This document shows positions 60,150 through 64,000 of a stretch of DNA of 64,000 nt, in pieces. The stretch is taken from contig NZ_PCOU01000014.1 in the NCBI RefSeq assembly GCF_002979455.1, positions 61,774-125,773 on the forward strand. Reading direction: 5' to 3'. The translations under genes and the position numbers were made by a program. This DNA is from Chryseobacterium sp. MYb7. Its GTDB lineage: Bacteria > Bacteroidota > Bacteroidia > Flavobacteriales > Weeksellaceae. The notes under the pieces are model-generated. The model saw nothing but the letters and a program-made list of their open reading frames with translations, was not told the origin of the DNA and made no database searches. The stretch's first letter is position 1. Every line of letters begins with the position of its first letter.

Positions 60150-60737
60150 ATGAAGAATATTCTGCACATTACTTCCAGCGCAAGAGGAGAATTGTCTTAT
60201 AGTAAAGGGCTGAGCTCAGCGATCGTTGAAAAAATCTCTCAGCAAAACACCATCAGCCAAATTAGGGTACGTAATCTGGTGAAAGATACACCGCCTCACT
60301 CAGATGAAGTGTCAATCCATGAGTTTTATAAACATCCGGAACTGTATGATGAACAAAGCAAAAAGCTTCTTTCGTATGCCGATACAATTGTGGATGAAGT
60401 ACGTGAAGCCGACATTATTGTCATTGGAACCCCTATGTTTAATCTGGGGCTCTCCACTCCTTTGAAAGCATGGCTGGATCAGCTGATCCGGGCAGGAGTT
60501 ACTTATGTTTTTGATGAACAATGGAATCGTGTGGGACAGTTTAAAGATAAAAAAGTATATCTCGCGATTGCTTCCGGTGGAAGAAGTATTAATGGGGCTA
60601 ATGATTATATTTCGACTTATCTCAAAGATGTTTTCAGAAGTTATACGGGAATTACGGATATTGAAACATATCGTATTGAAGGGACGATGGAAAATGGTTT
60701 TATAGTAGATTATGAAAGTATTCTGAAAGAGTTTTGA
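60150..60737 (+). CDS. FMN-dependent NADH:quinone oxidoreductase / azoreductase
   Basis: A 195-residue flavodoxin-fold enzyme. Signature blocks are ILHITSSARGELSYSKGLS at the start, PMFNLGLSTPLKAWLDQLIRAGVTYVFD (the AzoR FMN-binding and dimer motif) and ASGGRSINGANDY. It reduces quinones and azo dyes by two electrons at a time and counters electrophile stress. The start could be ATG 60150 (chosen; matches AzoR N-termini) or ATG 60129. It is divergent from the Crp-like regulator. Confidence 0.88.
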   Translation: MKNILHITSSARGELSYSKGLSSAIVEKISQQNTISQIRVRNLVKDTPPHSDEVSIHEFYKHPELYDEQSKKLLSYADTIVDEVREADIIVIGTPMFNLGLSTPLKAWLDQLIRAGVTYVFDEQWNRVGQFKDKKVYLAIASGGRSINGANDYISTYLKDVFRSYTGITDIETYRIEGTMENGFIVDYESILKEF

Positions 60738-60739
60738 TC

Positions 60740-61000
60740 GTGAATAATATGGTTTTACGTGTTATTTTTAACGCAAATTTTTAATTGTGAATCTTGAATA
60801 GAAGGGAGCAAAGAGGAAATCAACAAGTTGATTGGATGAAGCTTTCTGATTTTAGTATATTATTATTTTGTTTTTAACGCAAGAGCGCAAAGGGTTTTTA
60901 ATATTGCTTTGTTTTATAAGGCGCAAGAACATTTCGACTTCGCTCAATGTGAGATTTTCAGCAAGGAATGATGATAAAATTCTCGTGCCTTTGTGGTTTC
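60740..61000. other. Intergenic region with degenerate repeats
   Basis: No gene is supported. Contains TTTTTAACGCAA twice (about 60766 and 60871) plus AGCGCAAAGGGTTTTTAATA and GGCGCAAGAACATTTCGACTTCGCTCAATGTGAGA, the style of dispersed intergenic repeats. Confidence 0.35.
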
Positions 61001-61002
61001 TT

Positions 61003-61767
61003 TTAATTCAGGATTTCGTTCATTTCGGTTAAAATGATTGGCTTTCCGTCGGTAATTACAATGGTATGTTCGTGCTGAGCCATATAGCCGCCTTTATTTC
61101 CTACCATCGTCCAGCCGTCTTTTAATTCTACAGCAATATTGGAATCGGTAGAAATAAAAGTTTCAATGGCCACGACAGAGTTTTTCTTAAAACGTCTGGA
61201 ATCATAACGGTTTCTGTAGTTCAGCAATTCATCAGGCTGCTCGTGTAAGCTTCTGCCTACTCCATGCCCGGCAAGATTTTTAATGACTTTAAGGCCTCTT
61301 TTCTTTGCTTCCGTTTCCATTAAATGCCCTATGTCGGCTATTCTCACACCACCTTTTATATTGTTGATCGCCTTTCTTAAAATATCTTTGGATGCCTCCA
61401 CTAATTTCTGATGTCCATGGATATCTTTTCCAATGACAAAAGAACCTCCGTTATCTGCCCAATATCCATCCAGCTCTGCAGAAACATCAATATTGATCAG
61501 ATCACCTTCTTTCAAAATCCTTTGATCAGTGGGAATACCATGACAGAATTCATTATCCACACTGATACACGTCCAGCCGGGAAATCCATACGTCAGATAA
61601 GGAGCAGATTTTGCCCCGAAACTTTCCAGTATTTGAGCACCATACTCATCAAGATCTTTTGTGGTCATGCCGGGTTCAGCGTAATCCATCATCTTCTTCA
61701 GGGTAAAGGCAACGGCTTCACTTACTTTTTGCATTCCGACCATCTGATCTTCGTTGGTGATTGACAT
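61003..61767 (-). CDS. map: Type I methionine aminopeptidase
   Basis: A 254-residue pita-bread metallopeptidase removing N-terminal methionine. Substrate histidine in NEFCHGIP, metal ligands in DLINIDVSAELDGYWADNG (two Asp), GHGVGRSLHEQP (His), VAIETFIS (Glu) and the C-terminal QHEHTIVIT (Glu). It is monocistronic and away from ribosomal-protein genes, so it may be a second copy of map. The minus-strand -7 box TAACTTTG is at 61798-61805. Confidence 0.93.
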   Translation of the reverse strand: MSITNEDQMVGMQKVSEAVAFTLKKMMDYAEPGMTTKDLDEYGAQILESFGAKSAPYLTYGFPGWTCISVDNEFCHGIPTDQRILKEGDLINIDVSAELDGYWADNGGSFVIGKDIHGHQKLVEASKDILRKAINNIKGGVRIADIGHLMETEAKKRGLKVIKNLAGHGVGRSLHEQPDELLNYRNRYDSRRFKKNSVVAIETFISTDSNIAVELKDGWTMVGNKGGYMAQHEHTIVITDGKPIILTEMNEILN

Positions 61768-61797
61768 AGTTTCTTTTTTGATTGTTATTGAGAATTA

Positions 61798-61805
61798 CAA
61801 AGTTA
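61798..61805 (-). promoter_or_regulatory. -7 element TAACTTTG for map
   Basis: Minus-strand TAnnTTTG match, 30 nt upstream of the start codon. Confidence 0.6.
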
Positions 61806-61869
61806 GGAAATTAAAATTTGCTGATATGTACCGTTTTAGCACAAATCTATTTATTGAAAAATAGGGTTA

Positions 61870-62257
61870 CTACCCCCTTCACCAACCCCCTCTACCCCCT
61901 TGGGTAAGGGGGTATACCCAGTTCCATAAGGGGCTATAGGTACTTCGTAAGAGCCTGATACCACTTTGATAAGGGGTTAGAGGGACTTATACAACTGGCT
62001 AGAGGCCGTTGGTTAAGGGGCTGAAGGCAGTTCTGAACCGGCGATAGACACTTGATGAAGTGGGTGGAGAGGCTTATCATAGTGGCTAGAGGGGCTTTTT
62101 TAGTGACTGGAGACGGTTTACGAAATGATTATAGCAAATTAATGAGCGGCTGCTGAGACTTATTGTAGTGACCGCACGTACCTCCAAAGCTGTTGAAAAC
62201 AGTTTATAAAGTAGTTCCCGGCACTTTAATAAGTATAACAGAAATATTTTACCGGAC
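61870..62257. repeat. Degenerate tandem array, period about 21.6 nt
   Basis: About 15 head-to-tail units related to AAGGGGCTAGAGGCACTT are spaced 21-23 nt apart. The GGCT-equivalent positions are roughly 61910, 61932, 61953, 61975, 61997, 62019, 62040, 62063, 62084, 62105, 62127, 62148, 62170, 62191, 62213 and 62235. Similarity to the consensus decays to the right. At the left edge a perfect hairpin ACCCCCTT / AAGGGGGT (61894-61913) turns the array round, and two further units read in the opposite direction. It is non-coding: unit lengths are not multiples of three and no long frame is open. Confidence 0.72.
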
Positions 62258-62287
62258 ATTTTTTAACCTTTACTTTAAAGAATGTAT

Positions 62288-62295
62288 TATCTTTG
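62288..62295 (+). promoter_or_regulatory. -7 element TATCTTTG for the XRE regulator gene
   Basis: TAnnTTTG match ending 22 nt before the ATG at 62318. Confidence 0.55.
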
Positions 62296-62317
62296 AATCT
62301 TCACAAATTGATTAAGA

Positions 62318-62725
62318 ATGGACTATAAAATACATCAGGGAAGAAATGTAAAACGTTTTAGAGAAATGCTGGGAATAAAGCAGGAAGCATTGGCTCTTGA
62401 TTTAGGTGATGACTGGAACCAAAAGAAGATTTCTTTACTTGAACAAAAAGAAACCATTGAAAACCAACTGCTCGAAAAAATATCCGAAGTACTGAAAATT
62501 CCCGTAGAAGCTTTCCAAAATTTTGATGAGGAACAGGCTGTGAATATTATTTCTAATACCTTTGGAGAGCATGCTTTTAGTAACTCTTTTAACTATGGTA
62601 CAATAAACTTTCATCCAATGGAAAAGTTAATTTCCCTTCACGAAGAAAAAATTGCGTTGTATGAACGTATGTTGAAAGAAAAGGATGAAATGATGAGCAG
62701 ACTGGAAAAGTTGCTTGAAAAATAA
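62318..62725 (+). CDS. XRE-family helix-turn-helix regulator
   Basis: A 135-residue protein. The N-terminal HTH (NVKRFREMLGIKQEALALDLGDDWNQKKISLLEQKE) is of the Cro/C1 type seen in Bacteroidetes chromosomal regulators. A C-terminal coiled coil (EKLISLHEEKIALYERMLKEKDEMMSRLEKLLEK) likely drives dimer formation. The adjacent repeat array upstream is a possible target, but that is inference. A terminator follows. Confidence 0.85.
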   Translation: MDYKIHQGRNVKRFREMLGIKQEALALDLGDDWNQKKISLLEQKETIENQLLEKISEVLKIPVEAFQNFDEEQAVNIISNTFGEHAFSNSFNYGTINFHPMEKLISLHEEKIALYERMLKEKDEMMSRLEKLLEK

Positions 62726-62738
62726 CAGATAAAAGATA

Positions 62739-62775
62739 AAAACCACTGCTGAAGCAGTGGTTTTGTTTTGTTTGT
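62739..62775 (+). terminator. Terminator after the XRE gene
   Basis: Perfect 12-bp stem AAAACCACTGCT / AGCAGTGGTTTT with TTTTGTTTTG tail. Confidence 0.88.
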
Positions 62776-62806
62776 GGACACGAGCGAGACGCTCGCGCTA
62801 GCGGGG
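62776..62806 (+). repeat. Palindromic repeat element A (left boundary, facing right)
   Basis: ACACGA, a perfect hairpin CGAGCG-aga-CGCTCG (62781-62795), then a conserved TAGCGGGG tail (62799-62806). Element B at 63430-63460 has the same layout in the opposite orientation, with a different but still perfectly paired stem. Confidence 0.65.
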
Positions 62807-62813
62807 TTCTATT

Positions 62814-63320
62814 CTAACTAGTTTTTGTACTTTTCATCACTTCGGATAGGGTGTTCAAATAATCTGAAAATACTGTTACAGTAGTAATATCCTCATATTC
62901 AACATATGCTTGATCCATTAATTTACATTCAGTATCAAAAAAATCAATATCGATAGAGTCTTCATAAACATCTATAATTTTACCTATATAAACCACATCT
63001 TCTTCACTAAGTGATAGCTCACATAGTAAGTCTAAGGATTGTATAATTGTAAATAATTCTTCAAAATTACTAATTTTATTATCCTTAAATATTTTTTTTG
63101 GCAGTTCTTCAAAATACATTTGAAACTTTTCCACCATAACCTTATCCTTAAAGTTATTTGTTTCCACGGTTATATTTTCAATCTTTTCGGTATTGATGAA
63201 TTTTATTCCGTCTAAGACGTAGTCCACAGGATTAAAAATTATACCTGTTATATTTTTTCCTTCTTTAAAACTATTACCGATAATATTTTCTTTTCGATTC
63301 TTTAAAAAATATTCTTCCAT
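62814..63320 (-). CDS. Candidate immunity protein for the orphan toxin tail
   Basis: A 168-residue soluble acidic protein without a signal peptide. The C-terminal half (VVYIGKIIDVYEDSIDIDFFDTE, then YEDITTVTVFSDYLNTL) is a beta-rich module of a kind frequent beside flavobacterial polymorphic toxins. It starts 6 nt after the stop of the toxin-tail fragment on the same strand, the normal toxin-immunity spacing. It lies between inward-facing repeat elements A and B. No specific family name can be given; the immunity role rests on context. Confidence 0.6.
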   Translation of the reverse strand: MEEYFLKNRKENIIGNSFKEGKNITGIIFNPVDYVLDGIKFINTEKIENITVETNNFKDKVMVEKFQMYFEELPKKIFKDNKISNFEELFTIIQSLDLLCELSLSEEDVVYIGKIIDVYEDSIDIDFFDTECKLMDQAYVEYEDITTVTVFSDYLNTLSEVMKSTKTS

Positions 63321-63326
63321 ATTATT

Positions 63327-63506
63327 TTATTTATATCGCCTTCTGTTTCTATCTCCCTTTTCTCCCCCTTGATCTCTATTTTTTCTTGCCTGGCCATTTT
63401 GATGTTTTTGTTTAGTAGAACCTCTAGCTCCCCCGCTACCGCACGAATCCTTTCGTGTGGTTGAAAAACTATAGACCAATATATCTAATTGAATTCCTAA
63501 AAACTC
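63327..63506 (-). pseudogene. Orphan C-terminal tail of a polymorphic toxin
   Basis: A 59-codon open stretch without a start ATG, preceded in frame by TAG (63507-63509) and ended by TAA (63327-63329). The last 37 residues (GSGGARGSTKQKH, then QARKNRDQGGEKGDRN and a basic end) have the glycine- and lysine-rich character of the conserved C-terminal tails of Bacteroidetes polymorphic toxins. The toxin-like part begins exactly where the palindromic element B ends. The immunity-like gene starts 6 nt downstream. It is best read as a displaced toxin tip without its delivery body. Confidence 0.55.
63430..63460 (-). repeat. Palindromic repeat element B (right boundary, facing left)
   Basis: On the minus strand: ACACGA, hairpin CACGAA-agga-TTCGTG, then TAGCGGGG. 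Same layout as element A, with compensating changes in the stem; the TAGCGGGG end is fused to the toxin-tail reading frame. Confidence 0.6.
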
Positions 63507-63524
63507 CTAACTCTTTATATATTT

Positions 63525-63863
63525 TTATTTATAGGGTTTTCCGTCACAGTACCAATCATGTACAATGATAGTATCTTTCTTATGAATATAAAGAGGCAAT
63601 TCTCCTTTTTTCTTTATTATTGTATCCCCAACTTCAACATCATTAGAATTATCAATCCAATTATTATGTACCATAATATTTGATTCATATTCTTTCACAG
63701 GAACTGTACCCTTTATTTTGATCCAAGTTTGATCAATATCTATTTCTTGAGCTACCAAATAGTATTCTTCAGAATAATACGCCTTTTTTACGTCATTACA
63801 ATTAACTTCACCACATGAACACAATACATATGCAGTGAAAAATAAATATATGGTAGTTTTCAT
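63525..63863 (-). CDS. Small lipoprotein in the toxin-tail region
   Basis: A 112-residue protein with a short lipoprotein signal (YVLCSCGEVNC; lipidated Cys15 or Cys17) and a beta-rich mature domain (TWIKIKGTVPVKEYES, NNWIDNSNDVEVGDTIIKKKGELPLYIHKKDTIIVHDWYCDGKPYK). No family is recognised. It lies just upstream of the toxin-tail remnant on the same strand, a position where lipoprotein immunity genes of exported toxins are often found, so an immunity role is possible. Confidence 0.6.
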   Translation of the reverse strand: MKTTIYLFFTAYVLCSCGEVNCNDVKKAYYSEEYYLVAQEIDIDQTWIKIKGTVPVKEYESNIMVHNNWIDNSNDVEVGDTIIKKKGELPLYIHKKDTIIVHDWYCDGKPYK

Positions 63864-63967
63864 TGTTAATTAATTTGAGGGTTATATTGATTTTAGATAA
63901 TAGTGTTAAGCTCTTATTATATTAAACCTGTTTAAACTTTTATTTTTCTTAGGAACAAAATAGAAAA

Positions 63968-64000
63968 AGCCAGATAATGTAGGCTGATCCATGTAATATT
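63968..64000. repeat. Dispersed hairpin repeat (copy 2), cut by the window edge
   Basis: AGCCAGATAATGTAGGCT followed by GATCCATGTAATATT; it matches 29075-29107 at 30 of 33 positions. The AGCC / GGCT stem is conserved. Whether it continues past 64000 cannot be seen. Confidence 0.6.

Noticed and set aside
61870..62257. Repeat array considered as CRISPR
   Set aside because: Units are contiguous at about 21.6 nt, highly diverged, and have no unique spacers; no cas gene is present in the window.
1..64000. Prophage or insertion sequence
   Set aside because: No integrase, transposase, terminase, portal or tail gene was seen; the mobile signals are limited to short repeats and toxin-related remnants.

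Overview
The window is chromosomal DNA from a flavobacterium, most likely Chryseobacterium or a close relative. Evidence: AT-rich sequence; Bacteroidetes promoters (TTG, about 20 bp, TAnnTTTG) instead of -35/-10 boxes; little Shine-Dalgarno use; a type IX secretion (T9SS) sorting domain; GLPGLI, DUF3108, YceI and other families typical of the group; and a PNGase F-type enzyme of the kind known from Elizabethkingia. The genus is inferred from family content, not measured.

Layout. 1-13.9 kb is housekeeping: GT2 glycosyltransferase-recR, a LURP-one-like protein and lipoprotein, pepD, a LOG-family protein, a ferredoxin/ferredoxin-NADP reductase pair, pheS, a YceI lipoprotein, an orphan ABC ATPase, a 6S-like small-RNA candidate, a YjdM/PhnA protein and an RsmB-type methyltransferase. 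14-20 kb holds a GLPGLI-PNGase F fusion, asnB, a secreted hypothetical and an MFS pump. 20.5-24.8 kb is one compact co-directional cluster (two pirins, two small GNATs, FMN reductase, TMEM175 channel, YjdI-type Fe-S protein, OsmC), apparently for redox or electrophile stress. 25-34 kb has a sodium:solute symporter, two tandem T9SS-exported metalloproteases whose C-terminal halves are nearly identical, and a split transketolase. 34.4-38.2 kb is a minus-strand cluster of small membrane proteins, including a 58-residue one. 38.4-50.4 kb has a TPR/LuxR-type regulator, Lrp, tamB divergent from tsaD, rsmE, a TrmH-type methyltransferase, type I asparaginase and tRNA-Ser(GGA).

50.5-56.2 kb is accessory: a polymorphic-toxin-like protein with a C-terminal zincin domain, candidate immunity genes, an unrecognised small protein, and two promoters sharing a 16-nt element at identical spacing from the -7 box. 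56.5-61.8 kb returns to metabolism (M20 peptidase, alpha/beta hydrolase, Crp-like regulator divergent from an azoreductase, methionine aminopeptidase). From 61.8 kb to the end the sequence is again accessory: a degenerate tandem array with a period of about 21.6 nt, an XRE regulator, and a toxin-tail remnant plus immunity-like gene bounded by inward-facing copies of a palindromic repeat. The last 33 nt repeat an element also found at 29.1 kb.

The best candidates for something new are the repeat-bounded toxin-tail/immunity cassette (62.8-63.5 kb), the 21.6-nt array (61.9-62.3 kb), the shared promoter element (53.5 and 56.2 kb) and the 6S-like RNA locus (11.7 kb). No intact transposase, phage gene or CRISPR array was seen.
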